From: Pycnococcus provasolii
Taxonomy: Eukaryota > Chlorophyta > Pseudoscourfieldiophyceae > Pseudoscourfieldiales > Pycnococcaceae
Direction of reading: 5' to 3'
DNA: 64,000 bases
Assembly: GCA_938743325.2 (NCBI GenBank)
Contig: OW568870.1
Span: forward strand, 868,001-932,000
The translations under genes and the position numbers were made by a program. The first letter of the stretch is position 1. Each line of letters opens with the position of its first letter. The notes under the pieces were generated by a model. That model searched no databases. It saw nothing but the letters and a program-made list of their open reading frames with translations, and had not been told where the DNA came from. Positions 26,922-37,468 of the stretch are shown one piece after another.

Positions 26922-29900
26922 CGCCCCGGCCGCCGATGCCAACGCCTGCCCAGGCACAGATGGCGGAGTGGCGGGAGATAACGCGGCGGCAGGTGCTATC
27001 CCGTACCTTGGTCCAATGACAGTCGAGGCGCTTACCGCCGCAGCTGCATTCAAGCCGGACCAGAAACGAACCCTCACGTGGCTAAAGAAAGTCAAGTACA
27101 GACGCCTGCTGGAGCCGGAGGAGGTGGCGCCAAAGATCATTGGGGTTCCGCTGAGTGCCTACTGGGGTGATGCCGACGACCCAGAGATGTCCGGCTGGTA
27201 CGTAGCATGGGTCACGCAGATTGAAAAGGGGACACGGAAGTGCACCATCTACTATCCCGATAGCGGCGATGCGGAGGTTGTCGATGACCTGGCAGAGGAA
27301 CTGATCCTGCCCGGACACATCGCGTTGGACCCAGTGCTTTGGCGATTTGCCAAGCCGTCCAAAGCAAAACCCACAAAGGCGATTGAGCATGATTCGCTCA
27401 AGCCCCCGGAAAAGGCTCGGAACGCATATCTTCAATTCCTGCAAGAGTTGCATCGAACCAACGCTGCTGCAGCGGCGACGCCAGAATCAAATGCTACTAA
27501 GGCTCCTGTGGACTTTGCAGCCATCGCCTCGACTGCCACAACGATGTGGGCCAGCATGAAGCCCGAAGAGCGCAATCCATTCGAAATTCGTGCGCAGAAA
27601 GCATACGAAGACATCGTGGCGAAGGCATTGGAGGAGGCTGCTGATTTTTGGAATGGCGGAGAGCCTACTGATGATCCCGCCGCCATCACCGCGAGCACGC
27701 CTGGTTTCCCCGAATCGTTCAACGTTACATGCAATGGCACGAGCGGTAGATTCTACCTCATGGCGAGCCGATTCCTGTGCATGTGCAAGATATGCAAACA
27801 AACGGGAGCGCCAAACTTCTTTTCTGGATCATCATTCGAGACGCACAGCGGCTCCAACACGAAAAGGTGGAAGACCAGCGCGCGCGTCGATGGACAGACG
27901 ACGGAAAATGGCGCTCCTCTCCCGCTCCTGCGCCTGCTTGAGAAGTACGGCGTGGAAGTCGAAGACAGCGCGACAAGGTCCGGCCAACCTAGAATGAAGC
28001 GTCCAAAGCAGCCCTCGGGGCATGTACAAGCGACGGCAGAGAATTATCGCGTGCAAGCGCCTTGGCTGTTCACGAAATTCGAGCCAAGATTAAAACGGAT
28101 TGAGGCGCACTGGCTGGCGGACAGATGCGCGGTGTGCGACAGCGACAACGATTTCAATAACGACCCACTCATCACATGCGTCTCTTGCAAGGTAGTTGTC
28201 CACGCGACTTGCTATGGCATCGCCAGGAACCCTTCCGAGGGTGAGCACTTCATGTGCTCGGCTTGCGACGTGTCTCGCCGCCTCGAGGCACTTCACACGC
28301 GTCAACAGTCGGGTCTAGTGAAGAAAAAGTGGAGAGAAGCCTCGCCCGTGTGCGTGGGTCAGTCGAACCTAATTTACAACAACAATAGGGATGCTGATAG
28401 GCCGTATCGTATTCAGTGCTGCCTCTGCCCCGTGACAGGTGGCGCGTTGAAACCAACGACGCTCGCTGGCTGCTGGGCGCACGTAACTTGCATGCAATGG
28501 ATTCCCGAGGTGAACGTGGCGAGCGAGACGCAGATGGAGCCTGTTGACCGCATCGATGCGATCCAGCGTGAGCGGTGGGACCTCAAATGCTGCGTGTGCC
28601 ACCAGCGTGTGGGAGCAAAGATTCAGTGCGCCGAGCGCTGCTGGGCTGCTTTTCACCCGTTGTGCGGTCGCCTTGCCGGTTTCAAGATGGACATGGTCCT
28701 TGACGAAAGTGGTGAAGGCGTCAAGTACACCGCATACTGCGGTCGTCACTGTTGTCCAGACCCGGCGAGCCGCGGCGTGTGGCCACAGCAATCCCCCGGA
28801 ATGTATGTGGCAAATCATCAGCGCGTCTCCGGCTATGGCATGACAGGAACCTGTGTACCATGCGCGCCAATTCCTTCCACAGTCGCTGAAGGATGCGCGC
28901 GTGCCGCACCTGTGCTGGGTTGGACTGACGTGACCACGGCAATTGACGTGAAGAATGAGGAAGGTGGACAATCTGTGCCTAGGCAGAGCGACGCAAGCAC
29001 TCCTGGTGATGCAGCGAAAGCGGGACCAAGCGTGGGGGCCGCAGCGACATCTGGACCCACGACCCAGGTTCGTAAGGACGAAGATGCCAACAAGTCGGAT
29101 AGGCTGAAAGAGACATCATCGCAGCAGCCAGAAATTGGCGACGAGGCTGTAGACTGGCTTGTTCACATTCTGACACGCAAGGGAGAGTGGCGAGCGGGCG
29201 CTTTGGAAAGCTTTGACGCGGCGAGCGGTAAGCATCGTGTTAAATTCAAGGATGAAGGTGGCGGAGCCGAGGACATTTCCGTCGATTCGCTCGTGGCGGT
29301 GGACGAGCTAAGGTGGATTTCTCCTGGAGGTGAGGCGGCAATTGGATGGCGCGTGAGTATGCTGTGGTCAACGGACGATCAAATGCACAGTGGGAGCATC
29401 ATCAGCTACGAGCCGTCAACTAATACTCATACAGTGCTTTACGATGAACGTGCAAAAGGTGCCAAAAAGTCGAAGAGTGCTGCCACAACTGGCACAGGTG
29501 ACGACGACGACGAGGAGGACGAGGAGGAGGAGGACGGAGAGGAAGAGGAGGAGGAAGAAGAGGAGGACGACGAGGAGGACGACGAGGGAGAGCAGGTGAC
29601 AGACACATTGGTCCTAGCTGAACGGACGGATATACAGTGGCTTGACTACAATCCATCCCTCGGTCCGAATGGGCGGTATCAACAAATGCCGACGGATCAG
29701 GCGCCGACGAAGGCACCTCCGCCTCGCGATGAAACGAATCTTGTGCCAGCTGCCGTGTCAAATGGCGACGTTGCCAAACAACAAGTAGAGGCTGACGTGG
29801 AGACGAAGGACCACGAAGAGGTGAAAGATACTTCCACGCCAGCTGAGGTGCAAATCAAATGCAATGGTACGATTGGAACTTTCAGTGTTGAAAAGTGGGA

Positions 29901-32790
29901 AGTGCGATCAGAGAGTGGCGAGTGGTACAAACCACTGCAGTTTGAGCAACTGTGCAAAGAAAGCAGGAAACGATGGCGCAGAACCTTTTTCCTATTCGAC
30001 GCCGACAACGGCGAGGTGACTGTGTCAATTGAGGAGTGGATGAAGCATCATCGCATCGATGGTCCAACGCGCAAATCTACGTCATCTTCTGCAAAGCCAG
30101 CGCCTGAGATGAAAAAGGATGTTGTCATGGAGCAAGCTACGGGTGCATCTCATGCGGCGATGGACGAGCTGGACCCTCGAACGATAGCACTTTTAGGTGC
30201 GACGTCACGCCGAGCAGCCGCAACCTCGGCGAATTCTGCCATGCGCCGATCTGCAGGATTTGGTGCAACGGCAAAGGATGGTGAGAACCGTGCGGATGAT
30301 GGCACTGGGATGGCCCCAAAGGCTGCCCAGCCACGTGGGCCTCGGCAAGGCGCACGCCCACGTCGCCCAACGCCAAGCCGTTTGCGCACAGCTCCGGCGA
30401 CTAACTCTGATGCGGTTCGTCGATTGGTTCTGACAGGAAAGCGCGCCTACGTGCCACTCACGCCAGCGATTGTGAAGGCTGGCCACCAGAGGCATACGCA
30501 CGAGTCTGTGCGACAGCTGGCTGAGGGTGCGCGCGCTTACGCGAGCGATAAACAGTACAGCAAGGCTAAGCGTACAGAGTGGATGCAGCTAGGGTGGGTG
30601 GCGCCACCAAAGCTGCCGTCAAAGCCCAGACCAACAAAGCCAAAGCAAGGGCAGTCTGGGGATGCTGGTGTTACGGGCGACGGGGTGGCGAATGCCGAAT
30701 TGTCTCGCTGGAGCTCGAGGTGGGGTGCTGACACGAATTTAGATGAACTTGAGTTTTCTAGGACTGTCACGCTTGCAATGCTCATTGCCGCCGGCGCACT
30801 GTCTCCAGGCGTGGACAAGCTCTCCTGTAAGTGCTTCGACAACACGCACAACGCGGAGCTTTTGCAGGATGGACGTATCCGTTACCTGGAAATGACGTTC
30901 GATTCGCCGAGCGCGTTCAGCGTATACTGCAAGCGAATCTATAACCCAACAAGGCGCGCGGACGATGGTTGGGGATCGGTTACATACGACGGCGTGACGC
31001 TCAACGATATCAAAAAGAGGTTTCGGGAGAGAACGGCTGAGAAGGATAAGCCAACTGCGATGGAGAATGCGGAGAATGCGAAGATAGATTCCGTCAACGC
31101 GAAGGCGAATGCGGAAGAAACCGCTCCAATGGATGCGGAGGGTGCACAGGTGAACACGAAGATGAATGCATCAGATCCGGATCCTGTTGCCCCATTGGAG
31201 GAACAGGTTACGGCAGATGAAGTGTGCGTCAAGGAGGAGCATTTGCAAGCACCACCGACCATGGAAGGCGGCATGAATGTCGACGAATCCACCTTGGAAG
31301 ATGCTGAATTACAGCAAGCCGCCATATCCGTAGAACCTTGCACCGATGACGTCAAGGTTGAAAATTCGGTGCCTGCTTCTAATATGGTCGTTGATGAACA
31401 AGGCGCGGCAGCAAATGGCGACGATGGAAATGCGGTTGAGATGGAGGAAGATTTGCCAGTAGCGCCGTCCCCTGCATTAGAGCCATCGAGAGATCCACCC
31501 GCTGCCGTGGAGGGCGAACCTGCTGTTGAAGAGCCTGCTCCGAAAAAAGCAAAGGTGTCAGATGATCATTGGCCCAATGGCAACAACGTGGAGAGCGATG
31601 CTGATGCTGATGCTGCTCGCCGTCGTGCGGAGGCTGTGGAACGACTCGCGAAAGAACGCGCTCGACTTCTAGCAAATGACGCCGACAACGCAGGAGCTAA
31701 TGGGACCCAAGAAAAAGTTCCTGACGACTCGGTAGTGGCTGTCGACGAAGAGCCTTCTCAGCCATCTCTGCAGGAGCAGCAGGAACGTGTGCCTGTAATA
31801 TCTCATGCTGAGATGTTGGAAATGGCTGCTGAGATGGCGGTGGCGCCGCCACCGCCGCCGCCGCCACCGCCACCTGAGGAAGTTAAGGCACCGAAGAAGG
31901 AGAAGGCGCCGAAGAAGGAGAAGGCACCGAAGAAGGAGAAGGCACCGAAGAAGGAGAAGGCAAAGGACGAGAAGGATGCACAGTTGGTGGCGCCACCGCC
32001 ACCACCACCGCCACCGCCACCGGCGCAGGAGGAGAAGGATGGACAGATGGTGGAGGAGAAGGATGATGAACAGATGGTGGCGCTACCGCCACCGCCACCG
32101 CCACCACCCCCTGAGGAAGTTAAGGCGCCGAAGAAAGAAAAGGCGCCGAAGAAGGAGAAGGCGGCGAAGAAGGGGAGGCCACCGAAGCCCAAACCGGTTG
32201 TTGAGCACGAGTGGCAGGCTGAGCTCGAGGCACCTCCTCTCTACTACACGCAGGACAGCCCACCGAGTTACCTGCTCGCCTCCGCAAAGGAGCTTGGCAT
32301 CCTATCCACGGAAGAAGAGCTCAGACTTTGCGTTCAAAAGGAGCACGAGCGTGTGACGTTTGCGAAGAGCAGCATTCACAACATGGGCATCGTCGCTCTC
32401 TGCGACCTGCCACGTGGCTCGATGGTGCTTGAGTATCGTGGCGAGCGCATTCGGCAGGCGGTAGCTGATCGCCGCGAGGTGCTGTACCGCTCGCAGCGCA
32501 AGGACATTTTTCTGTTCGGCGTATCTGACCCTACGAATGACGACGAGCCTGTGGTGTACGACACGACAGAGTGTGGAACCATAGGCCGCTTCATGAATCA
32601 CAGCTGCTTGCCGTCGACATTCATGAAGATCCTGACCCTTGGCGGGCGTATGCACCTCGTATGGTGCGCGCGCCGTGACATTGCGGCTGGCGAAGAGCTG
32701 ACTTACGACTACCGGTTCGCGGAGGATGACGAGGAGTCGTCGCGTATGCAATGCCTATGCGGTGCGCCGAATTGCCGCGGCTTGCTGTGA
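25963..32790 (+). CDS. Trithorax-like SET-domain histone methyltransferase, many reader domains incl. RAMA
   Basis: The protein has 2,275 residues. Domains by eye: PWWP (8-70, WAQFGKSTDPWWPA); Tudor-like (390-440); HMG-like segment (480-560); SAND/TDBD-like (585-645, FYLMASRFLCMCKICK); PHD (713-767, CAVCDSDNDF); extended PHD (816-930); two Tudor barrels (1062-1165); acidic run. A SAND-like region (1296-1366, IKCNGTIGTFSVEKW) and a RAMA domain (1593-1686, MLIAAGALSPGVDKLSCKCF and DDGWGSVTYDG) follow. After KKEKAP/poly-Pro repeats come SET (2113-2256; EYRGERIRQ, GRFMNHSCLPS, EELTYDYRF) and post-SET (CLCGAPNCRG). PHD-ePHD-SET order is that of Trithorax/ATX H3K4 methyltransferases; the NHSC and YDYRF motifs look catalytically intact. 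RAMA is known from DNA-methylation-associated proteins. The start at 25963 (MAPSAGALSG) was preferred over 25894. TGTAA is at 32846-32850. Confidence 0.93.
31850..32190. repeat. Coding repeats: poly-Pro and KKEKAP in the SET gene
   Basis: Three poly-proline runs alternate with KAPKKEK repeats (9-12-base and longer units, e.g. gcaccgaagaaggagaag). The arrangement (VAPPPPP ... EEVKAPKKEK) is duplicated as a block, so this linker grew by tandem duplication. Confidence 0.85.
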
Positions 32791-32936
32791 AGTTGATTAT
32801 TTATGTCCAAAAAAAAAAGAAATTATATTTTGTTTCAATGTACTGTGTAAAATTCGATTACTTTCATGACAAATGTTTATGGTCTGCACATTGAATTCAC
32901 CAGCACCCACCAAAATAACAAGCCGACAAGTGACTT

Positions 32937-33997
32937 CTAGTTGAACTTGAGCAGCTTGCGCGACACGGAGATGATCTTTCCTTCGCCCTCCTGGTTGGTG
33001 ATGTTGAAGTTGTTGCGCATCATGCCGAAGAGCTTCGTGTGCGGGTGTCCCGAGCCGCACTGTCCCTCGCAGATGACGAACACCACCTCGTACTCCTTGC
33101 CGGCCGTGAAGAAGTCGGGCTGCTGCTGCTGCTCGCACTGCTGGTTGATGTTCGACGGCTGGAACTGCAGCTGCGCGTTGAACGTTCCCTTCTCAAGGTT
33201 CGGGAACATGTCGCCAGATCCGATGGGCTCTCCCGAGCCGTCGACGGGCATGAGAGCAAACTGGATCTCACCCGCGCCAATTTCGTCCGTGACGGTGTAC
33301 TGCGCCGTGGCGGTGAACTGCGCGTCGAGGCCTGCGGATCCAGGGTTCACCGATACGCTGTCAATGGTCACGCAGTTAGGGATGCTCGAAGGGCAGTCCT
33401 TCGCCTCGCACGCTGTTGTTATGTTGTTTTGAGTGTAAGAAAGGTTTTTTTGTGAGCGTGTTGTAAGTTCTTTTGTTTGTTTTTCTTTCATTCTGTGGTA
33501 TTGGTGGCCAAGTGGAAGATCAACGTACTCTTGACGAGCTGGCAGTAGTAGATGGGGTCGAGGTCCGCCGCCTGGATCGCCTTAACGAATCCTTCGATGC
33601 CCACGGCGTCGCAGAGGAGGTTGCAAGCCGTCGACTCGAGCTTCTTGGGCAGGTTGCTGCAGAGTCCCGCACACGTTCCGAGCACTCCAATGTTGAGGAT
33701 GTAGTTCATGAGGTTCTGAATGATTTGGTCCATGATTTGCACGCAGAAGTTGCAACCGACGCCACCGGCCTCAGGGGTCGCGATATCCTTCAACGAGGTG
33801 GAGACGACTTTCGAGACTTGCATCGACGCCCCTGAATTGTCAACAACATTCAGAGATTTCAGCGCGGAAGTCTTCTTACCTTCCACAGACCCAGAAGTCG
33901 CGGCCGAGGCCGAGGCCGAGAGAGCGGCCACAGAGAGACCACAGAGGAGTACGAGAGCAGAGAACTTCGAAGTTTTCGTGGACATCATCATTATCAC
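32937..33997 (-). CDS. Secreted saposin-like (countin-type) protein, two exons
   Basis: Coding parts are 33529-33997 and 32937-33412, joined across an intron at 33413-33528, giving 314 residues. A signal peptide (FSALVLLCGLSVAALSASASA) starts the protein. A saposin-B-like domain follows, with six-Cys pattern CNFCVQIMDQI ... GTCAGLCSNL ... ACNLLCDAVG ... YYCQLVKTC. A Cys-poor beta-rich domain with CEAKDCPS, VSVNPGSAG and VVFVICEGQCGSGHPH comes last. The saposin-plus-beta architecture resembles countin-like and related lipid-binding secreted proteins known in Dictyostelium and algae. The intron has a GTACGT donor and a CAG acceptor, is 116 bases, and splits the codon for Thr in VKTCEAK. It is the clearest intron in the window. 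Likely role is secreted or vacuolar lipid interaction; no catalytic motif. Confidence 0.85.
33413..33528 (-). other. Spliceosomal intron, 116 bases
   Basis: On the minus strand the donor reads AAGA then GTACGT and the acceptor ends ACAACAG. Removal joins the two halves of the saposin-like protein in one frame and restores the last Cys-containing helix. It is A-rich near its 3' side. Confidence 0.85.
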
Positions 33998-35336
33998 ATC
34001 AAAACAGGGTACTTCGTATTATACCTTACATTAAGTTATGGAGAATACTGTAAGTGAATGAAGGAATGAATAATAATGAATGGAAAGAAGGTTGGGGAAA
34101 CCAACCAACCAATTAACTGTTGTGTTGTCGGCCAAGAGACAATTACCTTAAATGTGTCGGTTACATACTCGAAAGGGCCTTAAGGGAAGGGTCAAAAATC
34201 ACGCAATCATCAGCCGACACCTAACTCGACAAGTCCTCCTCCTGGCTGGTGAAAACCTGTGGGGTGTGGGGATCCACACACACACTGGTCAAGAGTGCAA
34301 CGATACTTTGTGCACGTCTGCACGATACTTTAACAGGGGGTTTGCGAGAAAACCAGGCCATTTTGTCGTGAGTGCGAAAAATTATCTTTTGCGCTATTCG
34401 TGCGCTGAAGACGCGGTTTTTTGCGCTGGATTCCTCGTCTCTCGTGATGGACTTTAGAACAAAACAGCAGTCAAAACGGAGCTGTAGAACGCCGTCAGTG
34501 GGTTGTGAAGTGAGTGCACTCGGCTGATCTATAACGGGGAAATATAACGGGGAACTTCCCTTCACATTTCTCCGACTAGGGGGGGAGAAATAAAAAATCA
34601 GAAAATCTCCCTCCCCCAACATTCGATCAAATTCTTGGTTGATTTTCCCATAACATCCCCTGAACTGAATTCTACTACGGGGAAATTTTAATTTGGGCCC
34701 CTCCCCGTTGTATTCTGCCGTTATTTTCCCTCGTACCCCCCCTCCTTCACAACGCACTGACGGCCTGAAACCGCCCCGTTTTGAGTGCTGTTTTGTTCTA
34801 AACACCATCACGAGAGACGAGGAATCCAGCGCAAAAAACCGCGTCTTCAGCGCACAAATAGCGCAAAAGATAATTTTTCGCACTCACGACAAATTTGCCA
34901 AAAAAACCTGGTTTTCTCGCAAACCCCCTGTTAATACGGCCACGTACTTTTATGACACCTTTTATGGTCATGGAGTTATGGTTATGGACGAATGGTTAGT
35001 CCTATGGTTATGGTTTTATGGAGTTCCTCACGAGTACATGGATCTGACAATAGGTTGCCCAATACATACTCCAATACTCCAATAGGCGGTAATTCTTAGA
35101 CTACCATCCTAGTCTAGCTAAGCTTATTAGTGGAAAGGTTTTCTCACGGCATTTATATTTCTTCTCGAGACCACTCGAGCGCTGGCCGATCTTTTCAGGA
35201 CTGAAACTTGCACTTTTTCAAGACTTTTGGCCTGCTGCTGATCCTGAGCCCTGCCACCTGCTCTCTTCGCCGTACAGTAACATATCTCTTCCCGGGAGCT
35301 TCAATTAAAGGTACGTTCCTTCCGTTCCTCCGGGGG
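33998..35336. other. Intergenic region with a long foldback element
   Basis: Holds the inverted-repeat element at 34330-34934 and short hairpins (TAGACT/AGTCTA at about 35098-35117). The frame of the next gene is open back to 35208 without an ATG before 35337. A donor-like AAAGGTACGTTCC at 35308-35320 matches the splice donor used in the neighbouring gene, so an upstream exon of the ParA-like gene could lie here; not provable. Confidence 0.5.
34330..34934. mobile_element. Long foldback (inverted-repeat) element, about 605 bases
   Basis: The outer 28 bases at 34330-34357 and 34907-34934 are perfect reverse complements (outer sequence TTAACAGGGGG). The arms stay clearly related inward for about 200 bases (to about 34535 and from about 34720). 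The centre is a purine/pyrimidine-rich spacer. Flanks show TAC on both sides with one extra T on the left, so a 3-base target duplication is possible but not clean. No transposase. The arms differ by scattered changes, so the insertion is not recent, unless gene conversion acts. Confidence 0.85.
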
Positions 35337-37184
35337 ATGACCGCGCGCATGAAGACGACGACGGACAGCAGGGCAGAGGTTCCCAACTCCCACGAGCGTC
35401 GGGATGTCGTCGTGCTCCCAACTCTCGACGAGTTGGCCGACGTCGGCGCACAGGAGGCACAAGCGGCGGAGGCGCGCGGAGCGGCGCCGAACGACGACCA
35501 AGCGCAAGCGCAGCGCGGCGCACCGGCCGATCCGGCCGATCCGCCGCACGCGCGTTCGGAGACGTCGAACAAACGCAAAAACACCGAACGTGCCGGCGCG
35601 TCGACGTCAGCACGGGAAGGAGGAGCTGGCCAGAAGCGCAGGAACACAGGCGGTGCACAGAAAGCTGCACCGGCGCGCAAGCCTATGATAATCACGCCGT
35701 ACACGTTCAAAGGCGGCGCGGGCAAGACCACGTTTGTCATGAACCTCGCCGCAACATTCACGAACCAAGGGTACACGGTGTTGATGGTGGACATGGATCC
35801 GCAGGCCAACCTCACCACGTTCTTCAACACCTTCGCCACTAAGCTTGGTGAACAGGATGATGACGGCGAGGAGAAAGACGAGGAGGACGAGGAGGACGAG
35901 GAGGCGGCGGTGGCGGTGAACAACGCGACCGTTGATGGCAGCAGAACTCCGACACGACGAGCAGCCGACAAAGCTATGAATAGCTTCAGCAACTCGCAGC
36001 CTGACGACTACGTGCTAAGCATGCGGCTCCACCCGAACGTGTTTCCACTCGACGTGTCCCAAGCTGGGAGCTTAAACTTCAAGGTCGACGGAGAAGAGTT
36101 CACGAGCACCGTGTTCAGCAAAGACAGCCCGCTGTACAAGCTCATGATGGAGGTTGCCCCGGGATCAGACTTCCACTTCAACGCGCTGAGCCTCTCGAAG
36201 ATCGCGGATGGCTTCCCAGAGGACAAGCTGTACTTAGTTCCCGGCACTTCGACGCTGCAGAAGGCGGAATCCGTGTTGCAGAAGGCGGAGCAGTCATTGT
36301 CGGACGTGCCCGCGCATAGCCTAATGTTCTTGGGCGCAATTCGCGCAGCCCTTTTGAAGACGGCGGAGAAGGTTGGGGCGCAATTCGTCATCGTTGATGT
36401 TGGCCCATCGATTGGGGCGCTCAACCGGAACATTGTCCTCAACTCGGACGTCATTGTGCCACAGGCATTTCCTGATACATTCAGCGCAGGCAGCCTGTAC
36501 CACCTCTTTCACACGGTGCTGAGCGACTGGTTCAGAAAGGATCACGGGAAGTGGTGCGAAGCGGCGGAGGAAGAACAGTTCGAGTTCAAGAGAGACCTCC
36601 CATTCGTGTGCCCTGTCGTCGTCAACAACTACCTCGCAGGAAAAATCACACAGAGGGAGGCGGCCGTTACCCTGGCGGACCCTACAAAGTATCACCTAAA
36701 ATCTTCGGATTTAAGCGGAGACTTCGTCAAGCAGGCGAGCTCCATGTTCTGCGAGTTGATTGAACGAATCGTCAGCCCCCAAGAGCGCGCGCATGACTAC
36801 AGCAAGATTGTGAAGGCCCGTTTTCTCTCGCTGCGCATCGACAATCCGACGGTTGGAGACACGGCTTACACGCAGTCGCGTTCCATAAGCTTATGCAGGA
36901 CCGTGCACCGAGGCCTCACGGCGAGTCACGACTGCGGCCACCCGCTCGTTCTTCTTTCGGACGACATCATCAAGAACGTGTATCCCCCAAAGGAGGACAA
37001 CAAGGGCAGGCGGTGGAACGAGGCACCGCGCGGTTGGAGGAGCGACCGCGACCACGCCAAGCAAGTCTACACCTCCCTCGCGAAATACTTCATCAACCAC
37101 CCGCAGCTGCGTACGTTCCGCGACGCGGGTGTGGGTGCGGGTGCGGGTGCGGGTGCGGGTGCATCAGCTCCGGCCCCTTTTTAA
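35337..37184 (+). CDS. ParA/MinD-superfamily ATPase, bacterial-type partition protein homologue
   Basis: The 615-residue protein has a charged, low-complexity N-terminus (1-110) with an RKNTERAG/KRRNTGG basic region. The deviant Walker A motif KGGAGKTT lies at about 125-133 with the ParA signature lysine. VLMVDMDPQANLTTFF (Walker A') follows at about 155. The Walker B-like FVIVDVGPSIGALNRNIV lies near 350. An acidic insertion (EEKDEEDEEDEE) lies near 180. ParA ATPases move plasmids, chromosomes or cargo; eukaryotic relatives include MinD (plastid), Nbp35 and Get3, but DMDPQANLT is the true ParA/Soj form. The C-terminal region (YSKIVKARFLSLR, YTQSRSISLC) is unfamiliar and ends in AGAGAGASAPAP repeats. 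No signal or transit peptide is obvious. TGTAA is at 37196-37200. Possible bacterial or viral origin. Confidence 0.85.
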   Translation: MTARMKTTTDSRAEVPNSHERRDVVVLPTLDELADVGAQEAQAAEARGAAPNDDQAQAQRGAPADPADPPHARSETSNKRKNTERAGASTSAREGGAGQKRRNTGGAQKAAPARKPMIITPYTFKGGAGKTTFVMNLAATFTNQGYTVLMVDMDPQANLTTFFNTFATKLGEQDDDGEEKDEEDEEDEEAAVAVNNATVDGSRTPTRRAADKAMNSFSNSQPDDYVLSMRLHPNVFPLDVSQAGSLNFKVDGEEFTSTVFSKDSPLYKLMMEVAPGSDFHFNALSLSKIADGFPEDKLYLVPGTSTLQKAESVLQKAEQSLSDVPAHSLMFLGAIRAALLKTAEKVGAQFVIVDVGPSIGALNRNIVLNSDVIVPQAFPDTFSAGSLYHLFHTVLSDWFRKDHGKWCEAAEEEQFEFKRDLPFVCPVVVNNYLAGKITQREAAVTLADPTKYHLKSSDLSGDFVKQASSMFCELIERIVSPQERAHDYSKIVKARFLSLRIDNPTVGDTAYTQSRSISLCRTVHRGLTASHDCGHPLVLLSDDIIKNVYPPKEDNKGRRWNEAPRGWRSDRDHAKQVYTSLAKYFINHPQLRTFRDAGVGAGAGAGAGASAPAPF

Positions 37185-37302
37185 ACGAATTATACTGTAA
37201 TAACGAAAATACGCGGATTGTTTGTCACATACACACATACATAAACCACGTACATTCATACAGTAGACTAAGTTAGTCCGGTATAAGATTACGTGATGAC
37301 CG

Positions 37303-37327
37303 GATTAGGGTTAGGGTTAGGGTTAGA
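37303..37327. repeat. Telomere-like TTAGGG x3-4 upstream of the GKRP-like gene
   Basis: Four TTAGGG-type units, 142-166 bases upstream of the chosen start codon at 37469. The 37185-37468 spacer otherwise contains only the 3' end of the ParA-like gene. Confidence 0.85.
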
Positions 37328-37468
37328 TTTGGGTTGGTTTTGGACTTTTGGTTTTCTCCTCGCGTTTGGATTCTAAGACGCCATCGCGCCATTCCAAAAA
37401 AGGCTTGGCGGAAAGCTTTGTCGCCGCCGATCCGCCGCCGATCCAAGAGTTGTCCGCAGTTGGCGTTT

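Noticed and set aside
34221-34883. Open frame through the foldback element
   Set aside because: It reads across both inverted arms; a repeat by-product, with no conserved sequence.
35208-35336. Extending the ParA-like protein upstream to 35208
   Set aside because: No ATG there, only a TTG; the stretch has a donor-like site and leader-like content.
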